A stretch of 64,000 nucleotides of DNA from Grimontia marina (GTDB lineage Bacteria > Pseudomonadota > Gammaproteobacteria > Enterobacterales > Vibrionaceae): NCBI RefSeq assembly GCF_900060185.1, contig NZ_FIZY01000023.1, positions 1-64,000 of the forward strand. Direction: 5' to 3'. Shown in pieces: positions 16,394-25,091 of this stretch (position 1 is the stretch's first letter; every line of letters begins with the position of its first letter). The translations under genes and the position numbers were made by a program. The notes under the pieces are model-generated. The model was not told the DNA's origin. It searched no databases and saw nothing but the letters and a program-made list of their open reading frames with translations.

Positions 16394-18241
16394 TCAGCTC
16401 ATCTCGACACAAAGTATCTCTTTCAATTTGAGGCAAATAAAAAAGTGACTGCTATTGAGCCCCTCCCTAAACTCAGTAGAAGGCAGTTGCTTTTCAAGTC
16501 GCCTGGCTACGCTCAGTGGCACATGCATATCCTTATTACCATGCCAAAACACAACATGTGTCGGTAACGAACCTGGTTCAAAATCCGGTTTCCCCACCAG
16601 TCGCTCTACTTCTCGACATACCGAATATAAGCCTTGTTGCCAGCCGTAGTTAAGAACGTTACAAAATTCTTTTTCGAACTTGCTGTCGAGGAAACGTGTC
16701 TTTTCTTCACCAACAACACTTGATGAGATGAGGCTATAGACTTTATGCGGGTTTTTCCGGAACGTGGTGTACATTAAGTTCGCTATCAACCGAAAAGCTT
16801 TGGGGACATCTCTGGCTAAAAGCATACTCACCCGCCAAAGCGGATTCATTTGCTGAAACTCTGATTTTTCCGTAGAGGCTAAACCAGCGCTAACAGCAAT
16901 AAGCTTTTGCACTCTGTTAGGGTAGGCATTCGCAAAACTGCCCCCGTAAAGCGCCCCCATCGAAAAGCCCAAAACGGGCAATTGAGTTATTTTCAAATGC
17001 TCAAGTAATACGTTTAGATCTTCTGCAAATGCTGAAAGAGAGCCATTTTTGTCCACACTCGATCTGCCATAGCCCGGACGATCAGGCGCGATAATCCGGT
17101 AACCCAACTCGCTGATCTCATCTGAGGTTGCCATCAATTCCAGCTCCTTTCCTCCCCCCAGAATGCTGTGTAAGTAAAGTATGGGCTTACCCATTGGTTT
17201 ACCATACTCGGAATAACTCAATGTTCGTCCATCCTTCACGGTGACCTGTTTTACTTCTTGGTTCTGAATCGAACCACGATATAGCGCGACTTGTTGCGCT
17301 TGCTCGATGATAGGCCTAGGGCCGGTCAACAAAATGCGGACTAATTCAGTCTGTCGCTGCGTTTTGGTTTTTGACAGCAAGGATTTTAGATGGCTTCTCG
17401 CCGTGTGCTCAGTAACATGCATCTCATTGGCCAACTCTTTCACCGAAAAGCCCCGAATGAGCAGGCAGGCGACCTCCACCTCTTTTTTTGTCAGGCCGTA
17501 GTATTGCGTCAAGGAATCGGGGATAGACACGGGCTGGTTTTTCGGACTCGACAGGAAAGCCGCGACAAGCTGATTCCCGCTCTCATCTTGTTGGCCATAA
17601 ATGGTGCTGAGCAGTACCATCAATTTTTCCAGAGGACGGGCAGCCTCTCCCAACATTAATACCTGATTGTGCTTACCAGAAAAATCTAAAGCGACTGCCT
17701 GAATAGCTTTAAACAAGCGGGCTTTTAACTCCCTGTCCTTGACGTTAATGATGCCATCTTCGATCTTGAGCAGGCCTTGGTTTTCCAGCATTTTCTTGGC
17801 GAGAAAGTTACTTTCCAGCACGCTTCCTTTACTGTTTAGAATGAGCAGGCCAACAGGAAGCTGATCAAGCACCGACGTCATAATGGCTCTGTAGGATTCT
17901 CGTACATTCAGTTTTTGTGCGATCCCCAGAGCAGATTTAAAATGGCGTAATAGAATTGCATCAAGCTCTGTTTGGCTATATTGGCCGCTTGCCTCTTCAG
18001 AATCTGATGATAGAGGGCAAACCTGAAGCAATGCACTTTGCAGAGATATTGTTTCTGGCGCTTCGCTGCCAGGGAGAAATGTGTTCTGGTGATGCTGGGA
18101 ATATCCCCTAAAGTCTTGGTAATTCGTGTTTTCCAGTAAATTAGCAACCGCTGTCACTAATACTGGCCATTTTTCAGGATCAACTGCCGCTTCATAAATA
18201 TTTTCAATAAGATCATGAAGCTTTTCATTAGAGATTAACAC
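16394..18241 (-). CDS. LuxR-type regulator fused to an alpha/beta hydrolase
   Basis: 615 aa. Residues 1-230 contain a PAS-like sensory part (QLPVGLLILNSKGSVLESN). Residues 244-305 are a LuxR/FixJ HTH (YYGLTKKEVEVACLLIRGFS, VKELANEMHVTEHTARSHLK). Residues about 335-605 are an alpha/beta hydrolase with nucleophile Ser427 in GFSMG, Asp571 in HGNKDMHVP and His599 in NSSHFF, so the triad is complete. The fusion suggests a regulator that binds or cleaves its own ligand (an ester or lactone). It is a single-gene unit. Downstream on the right is an intergenic repeat. Target genes are not evident. Confidence 0.88.
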   Translation of the reverse strand: MLISNEKLHDLIENIYEAAVDPEKWPVLVTAVANLLENTNYQDFRGYSQHHQNTFLPGSEAPETISLQSALLQVCPLSSDSEEASGQYSQTELDAILLRHFKSALGIAQKLNVRESYRAIMTSVLDQLPVGLLILNSKGSVLESNFLAKKMLENQGLLKIEDGIINVKDRELKARLFKAIQAVALDFSGKHNQVLMLGEAARPLEKLMVLLSTIYGQQDESGNQLVAAFLSSPKNQPVSIPDSLTQYYGLTKKEVEVACLLIRGFSVKELANEMHVTEHTARSHLKSLLSKTKTQRQTELVRILLTGPRPIIEQAQQVALYRGSIQNQEVKQVTVKDGRTLSYSEYGKPMGKPILYLHSILGGGKELELMATSDEISELGYRIIAPDRPGYGRSSVDKNGSLSAFAEDLNVLLEHLKITQLPVLGFSMGALYGGSFANAYPNRVQKLIAVSAGLASTEKSEFQQMNPLWRVSMLLARDVPKAFRLIANLMYTTFRKNPHKVYSLISSSVVGEEKTRFLDSKFEKEFCNVLNYGWQQGLYSVCREVERLVGKPDFEPGSLPTHVVFWHGNKDMHVPLSVARRLEKQLPSTEFREGLNSSHFFICLKLKEILCVEMS

Positions 18242-18257
18242 AACAACAACCTACTGC

Positions 18258-18523
18258 TATACCCAAATAACCTGAAGATTCAGGATTCAGCGAGATTGAC
18301 TGGCGTTGTGATCGCGGTGTGCCTTTACAGGTGTCGTCATCTCCATCAAAAAGTACAACGATGAGCACGGCGTCAGTCAACTCGCCCGAAGGAAGGCCTT
18401 CAATGCGCCCACTTCTTCGTTAAACCTCAGGGGAAATAGAACGACTATTCCTCGTGAAATTTGCCTCAAGCTGAACGCATTGATGACCTTTGAACACAAG
18501 TATCTTCAGTCTGTTTGGGTATA
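18258..18523. repeat. Intergenic repeat element with inverted ends
   Basis: ATACCCAAA..ACCTGAAGAT at 18258-18278 is mirrored by ATCTTCAGT..TTTGGGTAT ending at about 18523. The roughly 265-bp unit has no intact ORF. A partial copy of the end sequence lies at about 13790. It looks like a family of dispersed intergenic repeats. Confidence 0.5.
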
Positions 18524-18556
18524 TCAGAATGAAGACGCTCAATATTGATTAGATGT

Positions 18557-18589
18557 TTAGCTAAGCATCAAAAATTTGTGCTTAGCTAA
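18557..18589. terminator. Hairpin between repeat element and desaturase gene
   Basis: TTAGCTAAGCA (18557-18567) and TGCTTAGCTAA (18579-18589) are perfect complements with an A/T loop. No clear U-tract follows on either strand. It lies downstream of the leftward desaturase-like gene and may act as its terminator. Confidence 0.4.
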
Positions 18590-18651
18590 TCTGAAAGAAT
18601 ATTAAAGTCAGGCTTTATCAGCCCTCTCAATTCTAATAATCAAGTTCTGTG

Positions 18652-19545
18652 TTATTCGCTCATACCTCGGTTGCTTATTTTGAAGGAAGTACATAGCTGC
18701 TTACAGTAGCCTCCAGTTGCCGGGTAATCGTTACTGGATTGGAATAAGCCGACACTTCTGACTTCATCCTTCGCACTCGGCTCATACCGGTACGTTCCGA
18801 ATAGCTGATCCCATAACACGATGGCGTTGCCGTAATTTGAATTAGCTTCATCAACCGACGTTGAATGGTGCCAACGATGCAGCTCGTTAGTGTTAAATAG
18901 GTAATTCAGCCCACCGTTTCTAAGGGGAATATTAGCGTGTTGAAGCATTAATACGGGTTGGCTGATGGCAAGGTACCCCAGAAAGGCCTGAGCAGAAAAA
19001 CCAAGAAGCATGACAGGAAAGACCCCAACCGAAAAATTGATGATGTAGTTGAGTGGATGAAAGCGTAAATTATTGAAAGCATATAACCTTACACTACTGT
19101 GATGCATGGCATGGAAACGCCACAGTGGCATGGCGGTGTGGTGCAGGCGATGTGACCAATAGCGCCCAAATTCAACCAGCAGCGTGACCATGATGATTTG
19201 TACCGCTATTGGCAAGCTACCGAGGTTTGTACTGTCTGCAGAAAGCGTGAATATCGAATATAGAGCGATAATGGCAATAGGGGCCATATATTTCAAAGCG
19301 GGGTCCAGAATACCTGCGAGCACCAATGCGCTAGCCACATCCATCTTAATATCGCCCTGACTATTGTTCCATGTGGCTTTGAAGGGGTGTATGCGCTCGA
19401 CAATACTCGCGGCTAAAAGTGTCATGATGGTTGACACCAACACAGCAAGTTCAAGATCCCAGCCTTGTGTGTAAGCAACAGTAAAAAGCGTGATGCTCAG
19501 AAACAGGGAGACAGAAAGTAAGTAGCGTGATAGTAAATGAACCAT
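18652..19545 (-). CDS. Sterol desaturase / fatty acid hydroxylase family protein
   Basis: 297 aa with several membrane helices (residues about 5-25, 32-48, 70-105, 110-130, 170-195). The di-iron histidine motifs are present in order: HRLHH, HAMHH and HRWHH, plus FHPLNY between them. The family hydroxylates or desaturates lipids with O2. The gene starts 33 bases after the MerR-type regulator and has a MerR-style promoter in that gap (19576-19607), so expression is likely switched by the regulator. The substrate is not predictable from sequence. Confidence 0.88.
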   Translation of the reverse strand: MVHLLSRYLLSVSLFLSITLFTVAYTQGWDLELAVLVSTIMTLLAASIVERIHPFKATWNNSQGDIKMDVASALVLAGILDPALKYMAPIAIIALYSIFTLSADSTNLGSLPIAVQIIMVTLLVEFGRYWSHRLHHTAMPLWRFHAMHHSSVRLYAFNNLRFHPLNYIINFSVGVFPVMLLGFSAQAFLGYLAISQPVLMLQHANIPLRNGGLNYLFNTNELHRWHHSTSVDEANSNYGNAIVLWDQLFGTYRYEPSAKDEVRSVGLFQSSNDYPATGGYCKQLCTSFKISNRGMSE

Positions 19546-19575
19546 GGTAACCCCCTTTTTATGTGTTGAGGGTCT

Positions 19576-19607
19576 ACCTTAAAGTCTCCCTATAAGGGGA
19601 GAGTCAA
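19576..19607 (-). promoter_or_regulatory. MerR-type promoter/operator for the desaturase gene
   Basis: On the minus strand TTGACT (19607-19602) and TAAGGT (19581-19576) are separated by 20 bases that hold a dyad (CTCCCC TTATA GGGAG). Over-long spacing with a central dyad is the signature of MerR-family operators. It overlaps the last codons and stop of the regulator gene. Confidence 0.65.
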
Positions 19608-19986
19608 GCTTTGCATCTTCCAGCGCACAGGAAGGGTTATTCTCAAGACAGTCCAGAATGCTTGTTCTGTATTCTGAGAGGTGTTCTTTTTTCATTTCAA
19701 GTTGGATGATCGTGTCATTAATATCAGCGATTCTCTGGGTGATCATCTCTAAAATAGAATGCCAAGGGCTGGCATGACGCTCCCGCTCAACAAATTTCTT
19801 CATCTGTGACAATGTGAAACCCAGTGATTTGGCTTTGATGATCAACCTGACAAGGGCAATGTGATCTTTGTTGTAAACCCGATACTTGCCAGCTCTCTTT
19901 ATGTTGTTCAGCAAACCAATCTCTTCGTAAAACCTTATTGCCTTAATAGATGCGCCCGTCACTTCCGATAATTTGCCAATGTACAT
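19579..19986 (-). CDS. MerR-family transcriptional regulator
   Basis: 135 aa. The N-terminal winged HTH is typical (MYIGKLSEVTGASIKAIRFY, EEIGLL, YRVYNKDHIALVRLI), followed by a helix KSLGFTLSQMKKFVE and a dimerisation coiled coil. The C-terminal part has Cys in ILDCLENNPSCALEDAKLD, a spacing that might bind a ligand or metal, though it is not the classical CueR or ZntR loop. It lies directly upstream of the desaturase-like gene and probably activates it. Confidence 0.88.
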   Translation of the reverse strand: MYIGKLSEVTGASIKAIRFYEEIGLLNNIKRAGKYRVYNKDHIALVRLIIKAKSLGFTLSQMKKFVERERHASPWHSILEMITQRIADINDTIIQLEMKKEHLSEYRTSILDCLENNPSCALEDAKLDSPLIGRL

Positions 19987-20227
19987 CTCGTCTTGCTCCT
20001 GGCTATAAGCTTGGCTACTGATTGATAGAATAGTGCAGCTCTCGAGAGAGGTTTTAAGACCGTGTATTTTTCAGTTACATCCCACCACCTTGCAACAGAC
20101 ACAGGCCCATCACTTCGAGACCGAAATTGCTTAACTTTTAACCAGATCATACTTAAAATTCGTATCCGCCACTACACTCGATAGATAGCTAAGGATTCTC
20201 TCATCCTTAATTTCTAAGGGGAAATGT

Positions 20228-20575
20228 ATGCTCGACAGGCTGGATTGTCTTCACAAGTTGCTCCCCAGTGGCAGCAAGCACAGTGTCGTGCCTATGTATA
20301 TGTTTGCTAACGATGCAGGGCTACCTGTGGTGCTGCGTCTGAACATTCGCGGGGGGGATACCTCTCTCCCTATCATGGTGGTGGCGTTTGATATCGACAC
20401 CCTTGCCAAGTCAGTGTATTGCGTTATTCAGTACCCTAGGGAAAAAGTACATTTCAAACTATACGGACAACTCACCTCCTCACGCTTTCATATCGGCACC
20501 CATGAAATTACGAGTTGGGGCTCGTTGGAAAAACTCGCCATTGAGTGGCTGAAATCGACAGAAACCACCTCCTGA
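20228..20575 (+). CDS. Uncharacterised 115-aa protein
   Basis: ATG with AAGGGG 8 bases upstream, so the start is well supported. The sequence looks like a small alpha/beta protein (PVVLRLNIRGGDTSLPIMVV, then SVYCVIQYPREKVHFKLYGQ, and a C-terminal helix LEKLAIEWLKS). No signal peptide, no membrane helix, no family recognised. It is a lone gene. Confidence 0.6.
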   Translation: MLDRLDCLHKLLPSGSKHSVVPMYMFANDAGLPVVLRLNIRGGDTSLPIMVVAFDIDTLAKSVYCVIQYPREKVHFKLYGQLTSSRFHIGTHEITSWGSLEKLAIEWLKSTETTS

Positions 20576-20971
20576 AAAATTAACCTTGCCGACCCTTTTC
20601 TGGGCGGCTTTAGTGAGGCAGAAGGTCTCACTTTCAAGAGTGTTTCGAGAAACATAAAGCCCTACAGTCAAAAAGAAAGCTTTAAGCCATGGCCCATATC
20701 ATAAGTGTTTGAGTTAGTTGATACACTTTAAAAAAGCCTTCTACACCAAACTCACTTTACACATCATATTGTTAACGACGCCTGCTAAAAGCCCTGGTTG
20801 AAAAGATATGTTCAGTACTCACATTGATCCATTGGGTAAAGAACTTTTTCTGTTTTTACGACAAAGAAATAGTCATTCGGAGATTCACAACAAAGCGAAT
20901 AGAAAAAAGGAAGCAAGACGCGACATCCCATTTGGGTTGACCTATTAACTCTATTGGAAAGGAGTAGAAAT
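20576..20971. other. Intergenic; one very small possible ORF
   Basis: About 400 bases. A 46-codon frame (20808-20948) starting MFSTHIDPLGKELFLFLRQR has only a weak ribosome binding site and I do not call it. The end of the region provides the strong GGAAAGGAG site of the next gene. Confidence 0.4.
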
Positions 20972-21823
20972 ATGAGTTTTCAACCACGTTTCAGCACCAA
21001 TATCGTAAAAACCATCACCATTGCAATCGCCTTATTCTCTGCCGCATGCTCTTCTGACTCTGTGACTTCAGAAAACGTGCCTGCATCTGATAATTTCACT
21101 ATGATCCATTCAGCCTGGCTTGGGGGCTTCCAATGGCAAGGTGTTCAAGAGCAAGTCTTGAAGCAACAATCCGCCACCTTCAATACCCCCGACATGCCAG
21201 GACATGGGGCAGACAAAACCAAACCAGCAGACATTACTTTCGAGGATTATGTCAAAACAGTGACCGATATCTTGGATAAACAAGATGATAAGACCATTTT
21301 GGTCGGTCACAGTTTTGGAGGGATGATTGCAAGCCAAGTGGCCGAAGCGCGCCCTGATAAAATCAGTGCACTGGTTTACCTCTGTGCTTTCATGCTGCCT
21401 GATAGTGTCTCTTTTATGGATGCCACGCAAGGCGTTCAGGGCTCTGCCGTGCTCGATAACCTCTTCTTTAACGAAGATAAAACAGCTGTTGGGATCAAAG
21501 AGTCCGAAATCCATCATGCCTTTGCCCATGATTTACCCGCAGAAGCCGTTGAAGGTGCAAAAGCCGCTATGGTGATGGAGCCGACTGCACCGCTCACCTA
21601 TAAGCTGTCGCTAACAGAGGAAAATTATGGCAGCATTCCGCGCTATTACGTGAAATGCTCTGAAGATAATGCTATTCCACCAGCCGTTCAGGACGCGATG
21701 ATTCAGGGGCAACCTGTTAAAGGTAAGTTCACGCTTGATTCAAGCCATGCCGTGATTTTTTCTGATCCAAAAGGTGTCGCTGATGCATTAGTTGCCATCG
21801 CGGATGCCGAGCGCAACGAATAG
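20972..21823 (+). CDS. Alpha/beta hydrolase lipoprotein
   Basis: 283 aa from the ATG at 20972 (AAGGAG 8 bases upstream; an earlier in-frame ATG overlaps this site). The N-terminus has a signal with lipobox FSAAC, so it is probably a lipoprotein. The hydrolase domain shows HSAWLGGFQWQGV, MPGHG, nucleophile Ser in GHSFGG and a late His in LDSSHAVIFSDP; Asp in KCSEDNAIPP is the candidate acid. It resembles the plant methylesterase / EstC-like family. Monocistronic, ending before a terminator at 21940. Confidence 0.8.
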   Translation: MSFQPRFSTNIVKTITIAIALFSAACSSDSVTSENVPASDNFTMIHSAWLGGFQWQGVQEQVLKQQSATFNTPDMPGHGADKTKPADITFEDYVKTVTDILDKQDDKTILVGHSFGGMIASQVAEARPDKISALVYLCAFMLPDSVSFMDATQGVQGSAVLDNLFFNEDKTAVGIKESEIHHAFAHDLPAEAVEGAKAAMVMEPTAPLTYKLSLTEENYGSIPRYYVKCSEDNAIPPAVQDAMIQGQPVKGKFTLDSSHAVIFSDPKGVADALVAIADAERNE

Positions 21824-21939
21824 TATCCACCGTTTTTCTGATCTGTTTGGAACTATTGAGATTGTATTGATCACAAGAAAAGCAAAACAGTAAATCTGGC
21901 CTCTGGTTACATTCGAAAATCAGAAAAGGTATACGTAAC

Positions 21940-21974
21940 AAGCCGCACAGCAGGGACTAATGTGCGGCTTTTTT
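21940..21974 (+). terminator. Rho-independent terminator after the lipoprotein hydrolase
   Basis: AAGCCGCACA (21940-21949) pairs with TGTGCGGCTT (21961-21970), then TTTT. Clear intrinsic terminator. Confidence 0.85.
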
Positions 21975-22010
21975 ACTTTACATCATCATTCCCCTTGTGG
22001 AACGAACAAC

Positions 22011-23732
22011 ATGGAAGTGAGTGCCATCGCTACAAGCGCTTATCTTGCGCTCCGCGATGACGCTGCTTTCTGCACTTCCGGTGACAACAGGGAGAAAGCA
22101 TTGAGTACAAACAAGAACTTTGGCTTAACGTCGACCACTGAAATCCTGCTGACCAGTGAGGCGGGCGATAAGATGTCAGTGGTACCAAACCAGCCTTTTA
22201 CCACCGAATGCGAAGAAAGTGACACGCTGGTTGTGATCCAGCCAGATATCACCAAACAGACCATTACCGGAATTGGTACGTCTTTTACCGAGTCGGCAGC
22301 GTTTGTTTTAGCGCATCTACCACCAGCAAAACGCCATGAGGTAATGGAAAAGCTTTATGCCGAATCAGGCGCCAACTTCTCGCTGACGCGCACGCCAATT
22401 GGTTCTACCGACTTTTCAGTCGAAGGCAAACTGAGCTACGCCGAAGTAGAAGGTGATACTACGCTTGAGTATTTCACCATCGAGCCAGACAGCAATGGCT
22501 TTTCAAAAGCCAAGTACCCTGGAATTCAGGATGAATCGTTCGATGTGTTACCGATGATCAAAGAGGCTCAGTCGATTAAAGCCATACAGGATGACAGTTC
22601 CTTGAACATCATTGCTTCCGCGTGGACAGCGCCGCCCTGGATGAAGGACATCAATACCTGGTTTATCAAAGGCACGGAAAAGAACGACTGGGAGGGAACG
22701 GGCGGCTCGCTCAAACCGGGATATGAATCCACTTATGCGGATTATTTGGTGAAGTACCTTGAACATTACAAAGAAGCCGGCGTTGATATCTGGGGCTTAA
22801 CGCCAGTCAATGAACCACATGGCAACAGCGGCAACTGGGAGAGCATGCACTTCTCTGCTGAGAGCCAGAATACCTTCATCAAAACCTTCCTTGGTCCGGC
22901 CTTAAAAGAAAGCGCTTTCAGCGATACAAGATTGCTGATCTACGATCAAAACCGCGATCATCTGGAGCATTGGACGGATATCATCCTGGGTGATCCAGAC
23001 ACCGCGACTTATGTCTATGGATCTGCGGTTCACTGGTATTCCAGCACGGTCGATGTATATGAGAAGGTGTTGGAGAAGGTACACAAAAAGTTCCCGGATT
23101 TTGCCATCATTCATACCGAAGGGTGTATCGATGATCTCGGTAAACCTGCGCCAAAAGGTATTCTGGATCCGGTGAAGTTTCAGGAGTCCGGCTGGTTTGA
23201 TAATGACGGGTTCTGGTGGAATGAAAACGCCACGGATTGGGCATACACCGCCACCTGGGCGCCAAACCCGGAAAACCACCCCATCTATACGCCGGTGCAT
23301 CGCTACGCGCGCGATATTATTGTTGGCTTCAATCACTGGATGAACGGCTGGGTAGACTGGAATGCCGTATTAGATGCCAAAGGCGGCCCCAACCACGCTG
23401 GGAATTTCTGTGGCGCGCCAATCATGATTGATACGGAAACCGGCCACGTCTACTACACGCCAATTTACCATGTGCTGGCACAGTTCAGCCGTACGATTCG
23501 TCCTGGTGACCAGGCAGTCAAAACCGATACCGTGTTAGGCGGATTGGGGCATGATGATTTACATGCCAGCGCGACGCTGAATCAGTCGGGGTTGCTCAGT
23601 GTACAACTGCTGAATACGACCAAGAAGTCGATAAAGTTTGATTTGAGGATTGGTGCGCAGGTTGCGCAGATAACCCTTCCAGCGAATGCGTTGCAAACGG
23701 TGAGGGTTCAACTATTGAGGATAGGTGCTTGA
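22011..23732 (+). CDS. Glycoside hydrolase family 30 (glucosylceramidase-like)
   Basis: 573 aa if read from the ATG at 22011; an earlier in-frame ATG at 21960 lies inside the preceding terminator hairpin. Family GH30 features: ITGIGTSFTESAAFVL, NFSLTRTPIGSTDFS, ASAWTAPPWMK, acid/base Glu in LTPVNEPHG, nucleophile Glu in IIHTEGC, then HWMNGWVDWNAVLD and the C-terminal beta domain. Enzymes of this clan cleave beta-glucosides, including glucosylceramide. No signal peptide is visible, so the enzyme appears cytoplasmic, unless the true start is elsewhere. No transporter or other sugar gene is adjacent. Confidence 0.85.
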   Translation: MEVSAIATSAYLALRDDAAFCTSGDNREKALSTNKNFGLTSTTEILLTSEAGDKMSVVPNQPFTTECEESDTLVVIQPDITKQTITGIGTSFTESAAFVLAHLPPAKRHEVMEKLYAESGANFSLTRTPIGSTDFSVEGKLSYAEVEGDTTLEYFTIEPDSNGFSKAKYPGIQDESFDVLPMIKEAQSIKAIQDDSSLNIIASAWTAPPWMKDINTWFIKGTEKNDWEGTGGSLKPGYESTYADYLVKYLEHYKEAGVDIWGLTPVNEPHGNSGNWESMHFSAESQNTFIKTFLGPALKESAFSDTRLLIYDQNRDHLEHWTDIILGDPDTATYVYGSAVHWYSSTVDVYEKVLEKVHKKFPDFAIIHTEGCIDDLGKPAPKGILDPVKFQESGWFDNDGFWWNENATDWAYTATWAPNPENHPIYTPVHRYARDIIVGFNHWMNGWVDWNAVLDAKGGPNHAGNFCGAPIMIDTETGHVYYTPIYHVLAQFSRTIRPGDQAVKTDTVLGGLGHDDLHASATLNQSGLLSVQLLNTTKKSIKFDLRIGAQVAQITLPANALQTVRVQLLRIGA

Positions 23733-23752
23733 GGAAGTGAAAATTTGAAGTA

Positions 23753-23785
23753 AGACTGCGCAATATACTGATTACTGCGCAGTCT
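23753..23785 (-). terminator. Hairpin between GH30 and cold-shock genes
   Basis: AGACTGCGCA (23753-23762) and TGCGCAGTCT (23776-23785) form a perfect 10-bp stem between convergent genes. T-rich on both sides only weakly; probable bidirectional terminator. Confidence 0.6.
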
Positions 23786-23794
23786 CTCGCTGAA

Positions 23795-24007
23795 TTACAG
23801 CGCTTCTACGTTAGTCGCTTGAGGACCTTTTTGGCCTTGCTCAACGTTAAAACGTACTTTTTGGCCTTCAGCCAGTGTTTTGAAACCGTCAGAAACGATT
23901 GCACGGAAGTGAACGAACACGTCTTTGCCGCCGTTGTCTTGAGTGATGAAGCCAAAACCTTTAGTTTCGTCGAACCATTTTACCAGACCAGTCATTTTAT
24001 CAGACAT
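23795..24007 (-). CDS. CspA-family cold-shock protein
   Basis: 70 aa with RNP1 KGFGFIT and RNP2 DVFVHF, the single-strand nucleic-acid-binding motifs of the cold-shock domain ([18 protein letters not shown]). The protein is the usual length. It acts as an RNA chaperone in the cytoplasm. A fairly long 5' region upstream would fit post-transcriptional control, but I see no specific cold box that I can prove. Confidence 0.95.
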   Translation of the reverse strand: MSDKMTGLVKWFDETKGFGFITQDNGGKDVFVHFRAIVSDGFKTLAEGQKVRFNVEQGQKGPQATNVEAL

Positions 24008-24318
24008 AGTAACCTCTAATTTTGTATTTAAATGAGTGTGTTAACGCGAAACATCAAAGCAAGCGTTAAACAATAAGGCTGTACGGAAAGCTATTGAATG
24101 GTCGATGAAGCACAAGTTGACGCAGGGTATTAACGAAGACTATCGAGAAGTCGCTGAGCAGAAACTTAAACTAAATTTGGCATTAACAGCTCTTTCTGAG
24201 CCAGACGCGCACTATACAGGCTACTGGTTAAATAGCGAGCTTTATTTTCACTTTTCACGCATACCGCCGTTTACTTGTATACTCCATCCTCTGTTTTCTT
24301 CGTTCCGGAAGCCTCTCT
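24008..24318. other. Divergent promoter region, csp and exonuclease
   Basis: About 310 bases between divergent genes. The left part should be the csp leader and promoter, the right part the promoter of the exonuclease gene. An ORF at 24105 runs out of frame into the exonuclease gene and is not called. Confidence 0.5.
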
Positions 24319-24951
24319 ATGCCATCTACACCAGCCAATACCGTTGTCGTGCTCGACTTCGAAACCACAGGTTTATCGCCAAACATGGGCGACCGTGCCA
24401 TTGAAATTGGTGCGGTGAAGCTAGTTGATGGTAAAGTGGTCGATACCTTTCAGGAATTGATGAACCCTGGCTTCCGTGTCAGCAGTTTTATCGAGGGTTA
24501 CACCGGCATTACCAACAATATGCTACGCTCGGCACCGGACTGTGAAGATGTGATGATCAGGTTTGCGGAGTTTATCGCCGGGTTTAACCTTGTGGCACAT
24601 AACGCCTCTTTCGATAAACGCTTTTTAGATGCGGAGCTCGAGCGTCTGAGCGCGGGTTACTCCGGCCAGTTTACCTGTTCAATGCTCATTGCACGTCGTT
24701 TGATTCAGGACTCTCCGACCCATAAACTTGGCGATCTGGTGCGTTTCAAACACATCGCACACGATGGTGTTTTCCACCGCGCGTTAGCGGATGCCGAAAT
24801 GACAGCAAGACTCTGGCTTCTGATGCTGCATGAACTGGAGCAACAAGGTATCACCAACCTCACCTTTGCACAGATGCAAACCATCAGTAAAACCAGCAAG
24901 CAGGCATTGCCTTCCTTTTTGAACAAACAGCGCAGCAAAATCAGTCTTTAG
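24319..24951 (+). CDS. DnaQ-like 3'-5' exonuclease
   Basis: 210 aa. DEDDh exonuclease motifs: ExoI DFETTG (residues 13-18), ExoII HNASFDKRF (93-101), ExoIII HRALADAEMT near 154-163. This is the same fold as the DNA polymerase III epsilon proofreading subunit, but the C-terminal polymerase-binding tail of DnaQ is not evident, so it is likely a stand-alone exonuclease as found in Vibrio. Stand-alone gene. Confidence 0.9.
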   Translation: MPSTPANTVVVLDFETTGLSPNMGDRAIEIGAVKLVDGKVVDTFQELMNPGFRVSSFIEGYTGITNNMLRSAPDCEDVMIRFAEFIAGFNLVAHNASFDKRFLDAELERLSAGYSGQFTCSMLIARRLIQDSPTHKLGDLVRFKHIAHDGVFHRALADAEMTARLWLLMLHELEQQGITNLTFAQMQTISKTSKQALPSFLNKQRSKISL

Positions 24952-25091
24952 TATCAATCTCTTAGACAACAATTATGCGACATGTTGGTGCAACTGAATT
25001 CACTATTGAGATTTCGCGCAAATAAACACAACCTGGCAATCGTCTTGAGTAGACTTAGTCGTCTATACATGTAAGAACGAAACGATCCGTA

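Noticed and set aside
20808-20948. 46-codon ORF before the lipoprotein hydrolase
   Set aside because: Weak ribosome binding site and no family; left as a note in the gap entry.
24105-24404. 99-codon ORF upstream of and overlapping the DnaQ-like gene
   Set aside because: The overlap with a clear exonuclease start in another frame and the low-complexity tail argue against it.
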